A DNA stretch of 51,159 nucleotides from Maricaulis sp048268525 (GTDB taxonomy: Bacteria > Pseudomonadota > Alphaproteobacteria > Caulobacterales > Maricaulaceae): contig NZ_JBLWVH010000025.1 in assembly GCF_048268525.1 (NCBI RefSeq), forward strand, positions 1 to 51,159, in the 5' to 3' direction. Positions 25,745 to 32,129 of this stretch are shown piece by piece; position 1 is the first letter of the stretch; every line of letters begins with the position of its first letter. A program made the translations under genes and the position numbers. Below the pieces are notes generated by a model. That model ran no database searches, had not been told where the DNA came from, and worked only from the letters and a program-made list of their open reading frames with translations.

Positions 25745-26425
25745 ATGGACATGGTTGTGGATGGTTGGTTGGCTTTTCGGGCCAGCGGCTTTGGCAGCGC
25801 GGTGACGTCCGTGGAGGCGCAGCGTATCTATGCGTGGATCGCATTGGCCCTCGGGTTTGTCGGCTTTGTCGGACTGGCGCGCCACCAGTTGAAGATTCTG
25901 GATGGCTTTCGGGAAAGCGAATTATTGCTGCGAAAACCCGGCCGCGCGCCCAAGCGGCCCGAGTCGATTGACCGGCGTATTGCGGAGTTGCATGCGACCC
26001 GTGACAGAGCGCGTGCCCAAGCCTTTTTGCGTGCGGCCGGCCTGCTTGTCCTCGGGATTGGTGGGCCGTCTTTGCTGCTGTTCACGATCATCTGGTCGCA
26101 CAACTGGCTGCTGCCCGGCTATGCCGACCCGGTTGCCGGTGCGGCAGGGTATCCGGCCTCCATTCCCGCTATCCTCACATTCCTCGCAGACCAGGTCTTT
26201 CGCGGCGCGCTTGGCGATGTGCCGGAAGTGTTCGGATTGGGTTTTGCCCCGCTCGAAAACAATCCGGCCAATCTTGTGGTTTCCGGTCTGGTTGCCATCT
26301 ATCGGGCAACTGCGAGCCTTGTGTCGGTTGGAATTCTCTACCTCTTCTGGCGGATATGGCGCGGATCGCGCGAAGTCGACCGCGTTGTCGCAGCGCTGGC
26401 CAGGGCACGCGAGGTTGCGGCATGA
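25745..26425 (+). CDS. Membrane protein of unknown function, 226 aa
   Basis: Starts MDMVVDGWLAFRASGFGSAV. One span at about residues 25-45 (YAWIALALGFVGFVGLA), a basic cytoplasmic stretch with KPGRAPKRPESIDRRIAEL, a second span near residues 97-117 (AAGLLVLGIGGPSLLLFTII), a long loop that includes DPVAGAAGYPASIPAILTFL, and a last span near 190-210 followed by a basic C-terminal helix. No family recognised. Its stop overlaps the next gene's ATG (ATGA), so it is cotranscribed with the prephenate-dehydrogenase-like gene. Confidence 0.8.
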   Translation: MDMVVDGWLAFRASGFGSAVTSVEAQRIYAWIALALGFVGFVGLARHQLKILDGFRESELLLRKPGRAPKRPESIDRRIAELHATRDRARAQAFLRAAGLLVLGIGGPSLLLFTIIWSHNWLLPGYADPVAGAAGYPASIPAILTFLADQVFRGALGDVPEVFGLGFAPLENNPANLVVSGLVAIYRATASLVSVGILYLFWRIWRGSREVDRVVAALARAREVAA

Positions 26426-27144
26426 GCGACACGACCGCTGTCGGCCTGATTGGCCTGGGTGCGTTCGGACGCCTCGCAGCAGCCCATCTCTCACCGCATC
26501 TCGACCTGGTCGCCCATGACCCGGCGATTGCGGACATGGATGGTATTGCCTGTGCCCCGTTGGCCGAGGCAGCGTCGCGGCCGGTCGTCATCCTTGCAGT
26601 GCCCGTCCAACTGATCGCGGAGGCCTGCCAACAGATCGCCCCGCACCTGCCGGAGGGCGCGCTGGTCCTCGATGTGGCTTCGGTCAAGCTCAAGCCGATG
26701 GCGGCGATGCGGGCGCATTTGCCGACCGGAACGTGCATCCTGGGCACCCACCCGCTGTTCGGACCGCAAAGTGCGGCAGGCGGTCTGGAGGGCCAGTCTA
26801 TCGTCCTGTGTCCCGAACCGGGCGTTGATTCGTCTTGTGTCGCCGACTTTCTGCGCGACGATCTGCGTCTGCACGTTCACATCTCTGACGCCGATACCCA
26901 TGACCGCACCATGGCCAGCGTGCAGGCGCTGACCCATCTGGTGTCAAAGGTCATCACCGACCTGGATCTGCCGACCGCGCCCTACACGACGCGCAGCTAT
27001 GACCTGCTCAAACAGGCCGCGGATCTGGTCGCCGGTGACAGCGATGAGCTGTTCCGCGCCATCGAGCGTCACAACCCGCATGCCGGCGAATTGCGGGAGC
27101 GCTTTTTCCAGGCGGCGCGAGCGTTGGACGAGCGGTTGGAGTAG
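26422..27144 (+). CDS. Prephenate dehydrogenase family protein
   Basis: A 240-residue NAD(P)-dependent enzyme of the TyrA fold. The Rossmann motif is VGLIGLGAFGRLAAAHL (residues about 7-23); SVKLKPMAAMRAHLP and the catalytic-region GTHPLFGPQSAAGG carry the histidine conserved in prephenate dehydrogenases; the helical C-terminal half has HDRTMASVQALTHLVSK. The expected reaction is oxidative decarboxylation of prephenate or arogenate toward tyrosine. It is shorter than full TyrA proteins (about 280-300) and lacks an ACT domain, so it may be an unregulated or diverged member. Overlaps the preceding membrane-protein gene by four bases. Confidence 0.85.
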   Translation: MSDTTAVGLIGLGAFGRLAAAHLSPHLDLVAHDPAIADMDGIACAPLAEAASRPVVILAVPVQLIAEACQQIAPHLPEGALVLDVASVKLKPMAAMRAHLPTGTCILGTHPLFGPQSAAGGLEGQSIVLCPEPGVDSSCVADFLRDDLRLHVHISDADTHDRTMASVQALTHLVSKVITDLDLPTAPYTTRSYDLLKQAADLVAGDSDELFRAIERHNPHAGELRERFFQAARALDERLE

Positions 27145-27162
27145 GGCGTTTCGGCCACGAAA

Positions 27163-27184
27163 AAGCCCGCCGGGTGGCGGGCTT
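27163..27184. terminator. Bidirectional terminator between tyrA-like gene and tRNA-Asn
   Basis: Stem AAGCCCGCC / GGCGGGCTT with a four-base loop. On the minus strand GGCGGGC runs into TTTTT, suiting the tRNA-Asn transcript; on the plus strand the tail is only TT. A second small hairpin, ACCCC-TTTTCA-GGGGT at 27189-27204, lies between it and the tRNA. Confidence 0.75.
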
Positions 27185-27216
27185 GTCGACCCCTTTTCAG
27201 GGGTGTCTCTCGAGAG

Positions 27217-27292
27217 TGGCTCCTCGGGACGGGCTCGAACCGCCGACCCGGTGATTAACAGTCACCTGCTCTACCAACTGAGCTACCGAGGA
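27217..27292 (-). tRNA. tRNA-Asn (anticodon GTT)
   Basis: Minus-strand cloverleaf: acceptor TCCTCGG/CCGAGGA, D-arm GCTCAGTTGGTAGAGC, anticodon stem GGTGA/TCACC with loop CTGTTAA (anticodon GTT), T-arm GGTTCGAGCC, discriminator G and an encoded CCA. A promoter is visible just upstream. Confidence 0.97.
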
Positions 27293-27319
27293 ATACCGTC
27301 TCTCAAGCGAGGCCCGGCT

Positions 27320-27347
27320 TTTATCAGAGCTTTTGCTCCGGGCGCAA
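27320..27347 (-). promoter_or_regulatory. Likely housekeeping promoter of tRNA-Asn
   Basis: On the minus strand TTGCGC (27347-27342), a 16-bp spacer and GATAAA (27325-27320), ending about 28 bp before the mature tRNA. This fits a sigma-70-type promoter of Alphaproteobacteria; assignment is by pattern only. Confidence 0.4.
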
Positions 27348-27381
27348 GCACCCTGCTGCGCAAGAAGCGCAAACTGTGTGC

Positions 27382-27458
27382 AAAAAAAATCGGGAGCCGC
27401 GAGGGCTCCCGAAAAGGCATTGGGTGGATGGTGGGGTGTCTTCACGGGAAGACGCCCC
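27382..27458 (-). ncRNA. Candidate small RNA with own terminator and CtrA-type promoter site
   Basis: Read on the minus strand: a 5' hairpin GGGG-C-GTCTTC / GAAGAC-A-CCCC (27458-27433, one internal mismatch, loop CCGT), a single-stranded region of about 20 bases, then a strong intrinsic terminator (stem CGGGAGCC/GGCTCCCG, 27411-27391) followed by eight T residues. No minus-strand protein gene ends here, so the terminator must serve a short transcript. The presumed 5' end is set by the hairpin and an AT-rich -10-like ATTTTA at 27464-27459; a TTAA-N7-TTAA site lies at the -35 region. No known RNA family recognised. Confidence 0.5.
27391..27411 (-). terminator. Strong minus-strand intrinsic terminator
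   Basis: Eight-bp perfect stem CGGGAGCC / GGCTCCCG with five-base loop, followed on the minus strand by ATTTTTTTTG. It is the best-formed terminator in the window and ends the candidate small RNA. Confidence 0.85.
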
Positions 27459-27477
27459 TAAAATCGGGCCTGAACCC

Positions 27478-27492
27478 TTAAGGACGGGTTAA
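27478..27492 (-). promoter_or_regulatory. CtrA-type box TTAA-N7-TTAA
   Basis: TTAA GGACGGG TTAA on the plus strand, an exact match to the TTAA-N7-TTAA core bound by the cell-cycle regulator CtrA in Caulobacter and relatives. It is 20-35 bp upstream of the presumed small-RNA start. Two GATTC (GANTC, CcrM methylation) sites follow at 27546-27550 and 27577-27581. Binding is inferred, not shown. Confidence 0.55.
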
Positions 27493-27660
27493 TGGGTGAG
27501 GCCAAATTAGGCATTTGGTTTATCGTCATTGCCGAATTCCTAATGGATTCATGGAAATGCGTGGATAAGTCGAGACGATTCATTCACCATGACCCGGCCC
27601 GGTCTGGGCTTTGCGAACTGCCAGTCCGGGCACCGGGCGGGCGAATCACCGGAGATGACC

Positions 27661-28011
27661 ATGCGCGAGCACGCCACATTCCAGTCCTTCTGGCCCTTCT
27701 ATCTGCAAGAGCACGCCAAGCTCTGGACCCGTACCTGGCACTTTGTCGGCTCGACCCTGGCCATTGCGGTCTTGATCTACGCGCTGGTGACACAGACCTG
27801 GTGGCTTTTGGCCGCCGTTCCGGTCTCGGGCTATTTCTTCGCCTGGGTCAGTCATGCCTTCGTCGAGCGCAACAAGCCGGCGACCTTCACCTATCCGCTG
27901 TGGTCGCTGGTTGCCGATTACCGCATGTATGGCTGTTTCCTGACCGGCCGCCTGGACGCCGAGCTCGACAAGGCAGGGGTGCCAACCGGACGCCAGGCCG
28001 ACGAGGTCTGA
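27661..28011 (+). CDS. DUF962/Mpo1-like membrane protein
   Basis: A 116-residue protein of the DUF962 (yeast Mpo1/YGL010w-like) family. The N-terminus REHATFQSFWPFYLQEHAKL and the following TRTWHFVGS carry the histidines typical of the family; then come two or three spans (AIAVLIYALVTQTWWLLAAV, GYFFAWVSHAFVERNKPATF). Yeast Mpo1 is an Fe-dependent dioxygenase in fatty acid alpha-oxidation; whether bacterial members do the same is unproven. ATG at 27661 has GGAG seven bases upstream. It is 36 bp ahead of the DUF2256 gene. Confidence 0.85.
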   Translation: MREHATFQSFWPFYLQEHAKLWTRTWHFVGSTLAIAVLIYALVTQTWWLLAAVPVSGYFFAWVSHAFVERNKPATFTYPLWSLVADYRMYGCFLTGRLDAELDKAGVPTGRQADEV

Positions 28012-28047
28012 CTTTCCCGTGACGCGCCGGGCCCTATCTCCGGCTTG

Positions 28048-28188
28048 ATGAGCCGCCAGTCCAAGCGAAAACCAAAGCCCGCCAAAACCTGTGCCGCTTG
28101 CGGGCGCCCCTTCGAGTGGCGTCGCAAATGGGCGTTGGTCTGGAATGAGGTGAGATTTTGCTCGCAGCGATGTCGTCGGGCGCGCTGA
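28048..28188 (+). CDS. DUF2256 zinc-ribbon-like protein, 46 aa
   Basis: A very short gene: MSRQSKRKPKPAKTCAACGR, then PFEWRRKWALVWNEVRFCSQ and RCRRAR. The four cysteines form CxxC...CxxxC (C15, C18, C38, C42), and the PFEWRRKW-x-x-x-W core with VRFCSQRCR is the DUF2256 pattern. DUF2256 genes are very often found beside FeS-type photolyase/cryptochrome genes, as here, where the photolyase is convergent with one base between the stop codons. Function unknown; probably binds a metal. Confidence 0.9.
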   Translation: MSRQSKRKPKPAKTCAACGRPFEWRRKWALVWNEVRFCSQRCRRAR

Positions 28189-28189
28189 G

Positions 28190-29710
28190 CTAGAGCGTGT
28201 CGAGGACGTCGCGGGCCCGGTCGCGATAGGCTTGGCGTCTGTCATCGCTCATCCGGTCCCAGTTGCGATAGACCGGGCCGAGCCGCGGATTGCCGCGCAA
28301 GGTGTCGGCATTGCGGTCGAGGAAGTCCCAGTACAGCGAATTGAACGGGCAGCTGTTTGGCCCGGTCTTGTCCTTCACATCGAAACGGCAGCCGGAGCAA
28401 TAGTTCGACATCCGGTCGATATAGGCACCGCTGGCGGCATAGGGCTTGGAGGCCAGCAGCCCACCATCGGCGAATTGCGACATGCCGATCACATTGGGTG
28501 CCTCGACCCACTCGAAGGCGTCGATATAGACGGCGAGATACCATTCGTGCACGGCGTACGGATCGATGCCGGCGATCATGGCGAAAGTGCCGGTCACCAT
28601 CAGGCGCTGGATATGGTGGGCATAGGCCTCGCGGCGGGTCTGGTCGATCGTGGCGGCGAGGCAGGCCATGTCGGTCTCGCCCGACCAGTAGAAATCGGGC
28701 AGGGGGCGTTTTGCGTTGAGCGCGTTGCGGCGGACATAGTCCGGCCCTTCGCGCCAATAGATGCCGCGCACAAATTCGCGCCAGCCGATGATCTGGCGGA
28801 TGAAGCCTTCGGCCGCATTCAGCGGCGCCTTGTCGGCGCGCCAGGCCGCCTCGACCCGGCGGCAGACGGCGAGCGGGTCGAGCAGTCCGATATTGATGTA
28901 GGCCGACAAAAGCGAGTGATAGAGAAAAGCTTCGCCGGCCAGCATCGCATCTTGGTAGTGGCCGAAGTCGGCCAGGGCGGTGTCGATGAAATGATCCAGC
29001 GCTGCCTCGGCCCCGACCCGCGTCACGGCGAAGCGAAATGGCTCGATATCGCCGAACCCATCAGGAAAGCGTGAAGCCACAAGGTCGAGCACTTCTTGTG
29101 TCGTCTGGTCCGGCTCGACGGCGTGCGGGCGCGGCAGGAACAGGTCGGATTCGGCTGGCTTGCGGTTCTCTGCATCGTAATTCCACTTGCCGCCAGCCGG
29201 CTTGTCGCCGTCCATCAGCAGGTCTGTCTCGCGCCGCATCTCGCGATAGAAGTACTCCATTCGCAATTGCTTGCGTCCCTCGGCCCAGCGATCGAAGCGG
29301 TCATGGCTGCAGATGAACCGGTCGTCCTCGACAATCACCACCGGCACATCGAAGCGGTCCCGCCAGCCCTCGAACTCCTCGCGCAGTCGCCACTCGCCCG
29401 GTTCGGTCAGGATGATGCGCTTGTATGCCCCCTCCGCCAGCGCCAGTTCGACCGCATCGGTGAAACTGGTGCAAGGCCTCGCCTGGTCGAGCCGGTGATA
29501 GATTACCCGCCGTCCCCTCGCTTCCAGTTCGGCCGCGAAATGGCGCATGGCGGCGAGGACCAGGACGATCTTCTTGCGGTGATGCCAGACATATTCTGTT
29601 TCGCTGACCGCCTCGACCATCAGGATATCAGCCTCGTCCTGCGCGGTTTGGCGCAGGCTGGGCAGGTCGGGGGAAAGCTGGTCGCCCAGCACCAAAACAA
29701 GGTCAGTCAT
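28190..29710 (-). CDS. FeS-type cryptochrome/photolyase (CryB / (6-4) photolyase group)
   Basis: A 506-residue flavoprotein of the deoxyribodipyrimidine photolyase-related group. The N-terminal alpha/beta domain starts TDLVLVLGDQLSPDLPSL, has the YVWHHRKKIVLVLAAMRHFA helix, and would bind an antenna chromophore. The C-terminal FAD domain includes GWREFVRGIYW, HIQRLMVTGTFAMIAGIDP and EWVEAPNVIGMSQFADGG. Cysteines in NYCSGCRFDVKDKTG and NSCPFN, with one earlier cysteine, match the [4Fe-4S] ligands of the bacterial (6-4) photolyases. The likely role is light-driven repair of (6-4) photoproducts; a photoreceptor role is possible. Start at MTDL; two ATGs lie up to five codons upstream. Divergent from the SDR gene. 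Confidence 0.93.
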   Translation of the reverse strand: MTDLVLVLGDQLSPDLPSLRQTAQDEADILMVEAVSETEYVWHHRKKIVLVLAAMRHFAAELEARGRRVIYHRLDQARPCTSFTDAVELALAEGAYKRIILTEPGEWRLREEFEGWRDRFDVPVVIVEDDRFICSHDRFDRWAEGRKQLRMEYFYREMRRETDLLMDGDKPAGGKWNYDAENRKPAESDLFLPRPHAVEPDQTTQEVLDLVASRFPDGFGDIEPFRFAVTRVGAEAALDHFIDTALADFGHYQDAMLAGEAFLYHSLLSAYINIGLLDPLAVCRRVEAAWRADKAPLNAAEGFIRQIIGWREFVRGIYWREGPDYVRRNALNAKRPLPDFYWSGETDMACLAATIDQTRREAYAHHIQRLMVTGTFAMIAGIDPYAVHEWYLAVYIDAFEWVEAPNVIGMSQFADGGLLASKPYAASGAYIDRMSNYCSGCRFDVKDKTGPNSCPFNSLYWDFLDRNADTLRGNPRLGPVYRNWDRMSDDRRQAYRDRARDVLDTL

Positions 29711-29798
29711 GCCGGGCTCCATCATCCAGTGACGTTCGGACTACGTATGACAGGCCGAGACAGACCAGTCTGGATGGCAGGACGAGAGGTTCAGGGTG

Positions 29799-30488
29799 AT
29801 GACGAAATTGGCGGTGGTGATCGGAGGGCGAGGTGGCATTGGTGCGGCGCTGGTCGAGGCGCTCGAACAACAGGGCGCTTATGACCGGGTGATCAGCCTG
29901 TCGCGACAATCAGACCCGGCAATTGATTTCACCGACATCGGATCTGTCGAGCGCGCTGCAGGCTGGCTGGCCGAGCAGCCCGGCGAGATACGTCTGGTCA
30001 TCGACGCGACCGGTTTCCTGCATGACGACCGGTTCGGCCCGGAGCGCAGCCTGCGTGACCTAGACCCTGACCATATGAGCAAGGCCTTCCTGATCAACGC
30101 CATCGGTCCGGCGATCCTCATGCAGCACATCCTGCCGCTCCTGCCCCGGGACGGCCGCTCCGTCTTCGCCACCCTGTCGGCGCGGGTCGGGTCGATATCC
30201 GACAACCGGCTGGGCGGTTGGCACAGCTATCGCGCCTCCAAGGCGGCGCTCAACCAGTTGGTGCGCGGTGCATCGATCGAGCTGGGCCGGCGCCGCAAGG
30301 AAGCCGTCTGCGTTGCCCTGCATCCGGGAACCGTCGACACGCCGCTGTCCCAGCCTTTCTCGAAATCGGGGCTGGACGTGCGCTCGGCCGGCGAGGCGGC
30401 GGACGACATACTCGCGGTCATTGACGGCCTGACGGCCGCGGATACCGGCGGTTTCTTTGATCACAAGGGCGAGTCGATCGCGTTTTGA
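29799..30488 (+). CDS. SDR-family oxidoreductase (C-factor/CsgA-like)
   Basis: A 229-residue short-chain dehydrogenase. The cofactor motif is LAVVIGGRGGIGAALVEALE with GxxxGIG (residues about 8-14). The NNAG-equivalent is DATGFLHDD; the catalytic pattern is S-x(about 15)-YxxxK in GWHSYRASKAALNQLV; ALHPGTVDTPLSQPF follows. Proteins of this subgroup are repeatedly encoded beside FeS-type photolyase genes; here they are divergent with 88 bp between starts, a shared promoter region. Substrate unknown. An in-frame GTG directly before the ATG is a possible alternative start. Confidence 0.9.
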   Translation: MTKLAVVIGGRGGIGAALVEALEQQGAYDRVISLSRQSDPAIDFTDIGSVERAAGWLAEQPGEIRLVIDATGFLHDDRFGPERSLRDLDPDHMSKAFLINAIGPAILMQHILPLLPRDGRSVFATLSARVGSISDNRLGGWHSYRASKAALNQLVRGASIELGRRRKEAVCVALHPGTVDTPLSQPFSKSGLDVRSAGEAADDILAVIDGLTAADTGGFFDHKGESIAF

Positions 30489-30614
30489 GGTGTGGTGCTT
30501 GGGCTTGATCCCAGCGGCCGAGAGCCTATCCGTCCAGCAAATCGCCTCGCGCGATTCACGTTGCCTATCGCGCCTCCGGCACATACCCCGCCACAAACCG
30601 CTTGCCGAGAGACC

Positions 30615-30695
30615 GCCGTATCCGCTTCTTCAGGTCAAGGGCGCCGCAGGCGCCGCTCCGCGGTTTCACCCTTGAGCTGAAGAAGCGGATACGGC
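30615..30695 (+). repeat. Structured intergenic element, copy 2
   Basis: Outer arms 30616-30641 and 30669-30694 (CCGTATCCGCTTC... / ...GAAGCGGATACGG) pair at 25 of 26 positions plus a G-C extension. Interior hairpins are CGCC-GCA-GGCG and CCGC-TCC-GCGG followed by TTTCA; inner stem TCAAGGG / CCCTTGA. It lies about 127 bp after the SDR gene in a 430-base gap that otherwise shows no gene before tRNA-Cys. Confidence 0.87.
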
Positions 30696-30917
30696 CTGCT
30701 GGCTGACAAGCGATTTATGGGCAGTCCTGCGCGAGGCGCTCTCTTTCTTGCTGATCAGCAAGCGATCAGGATACGCTGGGGGAGGGCATGGCTCCGGCTC
30801 GTACGTTCTTTTAATTGTCGAACGCAAGTCTGTCGGCGGTCGTTTCCCTGGCCACAACGCGGAACCCATCGCCTGGTGACGCACGGGCGTTAGTCCTGTC
30901 ATGTCGGGGAGAAGGCT

Positions 30918-30991
30918 TGGAGGCACCGCCCGGAATCGAACCGGGGTACACGGATTTGCAATCCGCTGCGTCACCACTCCGCCACGGTGCC
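30918..30991 (-). tRNA. tRNA-Cys (anticodon GCA)
   Basis: Minus-strand cloverleaf: acceptor GGCACCG/CGGTGCC, anticodon arm GCGGA-TTGCAAA-TCCGT (anticodon GCA), T-arm GGTTCGATTCC, discriminator T and encoded CCA. It interrupts what would otherwise look like an N-terminal extension of the downstream pcm-like frame. Confidence 0.97.
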
Positions 30992-31201
30992 AAGCTTGGT
31001 GAGCCGGGAGCTATAGCGCTGTCGCGCGGTGCGAGCAATCCGGCTTTCTCACCTCATTGGCAGGCATCCACGGTCGGATCCCGCAGCGGCGGCCCCAGGG
31101 GCATTTCGCCGCGCACGCAGTGGCATGCTTGCCGGGGTGCGCAATGCCGGGATATATCAGCGCCAACAGTATCGGTACCGGGCCTGGACAGGGAGAGCCT
31201 C

Positions 31202-31855
31202 GTGAGCGAATTCGAGACCGCGCGCAAGCAGATGGTGGATTGCCAGATCCGGCCGTCCGATGTCACCGACCGGCGTTTGATCGCTGCCTTTCTCGATATT
31301 CCGCGGCATCTCTTCGTGCCTCGCGCGCGGCGGGCATCGGCCTATTCGGACGGCCAGGTACAAGTCGGTGATGCCCGGTCGCTGATGCGTCCGCGTGACT
31401 TTGCCAAAATGGTCCATGCAGCTGATATCCAGCCGCACGAGCTGGTCCTCGATATCGCCTGCGCGCGTGGCTATTCCACGGCGGTACTGGCGCGAATGGC
31501 GGGCACCGTGGTCGGTCTTGAGTCAGACGAGGACAGCCTGTCGCGAGCGTCCGGCCTGTTGTCCGATGCCGGCGCAGACAATGCTGTCGTGATCGAGGGC
31601 GACCTGGCGGCCGGAGTCGCCAAGCAGGGTCCGTTCGACGTTATTTTCGTCAATGGTGCGATCGATTCTGTGCCGCAAGCCTGGTTCGATCAGCTGGCGC
31701 CGGGCGGGCGCCTGGTTGCGGTGATCCGCAAGGGCCCGATTGGCAAGGCGACGGTGTTCACCCGTTCGGCAGCCGGTATCGGTGAACGGGTTGCCTTTGA
31801 CGCGCATGTCGCCCCCTTGCCGGGGTTTCAGGCCGAGGCCGGTTTCGCGCTCTGA
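31202..31855 (+). CDS. Protein-L-isoaspartate O-methyltransferase-like protein
   Basis: A 217-residue SAM-dependent methyltransferase-fold protein. It begins (GTG) SEFETARKQMVDCQIRPSDV, with RHLFVPRARRASAYSDGQVQ and a PCMT core. The SAM-binding loop reads VLDIACARGYSTAVLARMAG, where enzymes of the PCM family usually have G-x-G-S-G-Y; the altered glycines make repair of isoaspartate uncertain. Later strands FDVIFVNGAIDSVPQAWFDQ and PGGRLVAVIRKG match the family. The GTG at 31202 with GGGAG upstream is chosen because upstream in-frame codons cross the tRNA-Cys gene. A pcm-like gene directly before tolC is a recurring alphaproteobacterial arrangement. Confidence 0.88.
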   Translation: MSEFETARKQMVDCQIRPSDVTDRRLIAAFLDIPRHLFVPRARRASAYSDGQVQVGDARSLMRPRDFAKMVHAADIQPHELVLDIACARGYSTAVLARMAGTVVGLESDEDSLSRASGLLSDAGADNAVVIEGDLAAGVAKQGPFDVIFVNGAIDSVPQAWFDQLAPGGRLVAVIRKGPIGKATVFTRSAAGIGERVAFDAHVAPLPGFQAEAGFAL

Positions 31856-31962
31856 CATTATTCAGCGGCTTCGGGACGGAATTCGGCGTGCTGGACGTGT
31901 CATGCCCGGTATCCCGAGGTCGCCAGCAGGCGCATTTCGAAGCGGGTTACAAAAATATCAGG

Positions 31963-31977
31963 GTGAACAGTGTTCAC
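31963..31977. promoter_or_regulatory. 15-bp dyad GTGAAC-AGT-GTTCAC before tolC
   Basis: A perfect inverted repeat with a three-base centre in the 274-bp gap before tolC. Its right arm overlaps a possible -35, with TATATG about 18 bp downstream as a -10 candidate. The form is that of TetR/AcrR-family operators, which commonly control efflux outer-membrane genes; no TetR gene is nearby. Confidence 0.45.
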
Positions 31978-32129
31978 TTTTAACATTGCCGTGCCTATAT
32001 GCGGATTAGACAGGCGTATGGTCGGAATTCGGCCAGCCACGTCGTCGGCACTGGATCGGTCGGCGTGACGCGTTAGTATGAGGCACAAGAGCACCGTGCT
32101 TGGGTCCGGTGCTGTCAGAGGGGTTCGTA

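Noticed and set aside
27456..27530. Minus-strand 23-codon open frame (MTINQMPNLASPINPSLRVQ...) with AGGA upstream
   Set aside because: It overlaps the CtrA box and presumed promoter of the small RNA, and its composition is not distinctive. The region is better explained as a promoter, although a leader peptide cannot be excluded.
27560..27568. DnaA-box-like TTATCCACG (minus strand) near GANTC and CtrA sites, suggesting an origin
   Set aside because: A single near-match with no cluster, no AT-rich unwinding region and no origin-linked genes (hemE, dnaA, parAB) in the window.
27492..28022. 176-codon plus-strand frame overlapping the DUF962 gene
   Set aside because: The DUF962 frame has family motifs and a good ribosome-binding site; the alternative is Arg/Leu/Pro-rich shadow sequence.
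30815..31201. N-terminal extension of the pcm-like frame by 129 codons
   Set aside because: It would run through the tRNA-Cys gene on the other strand; the GTG at 31202 with GGGAG upstream begins exactly at the conserved domain.
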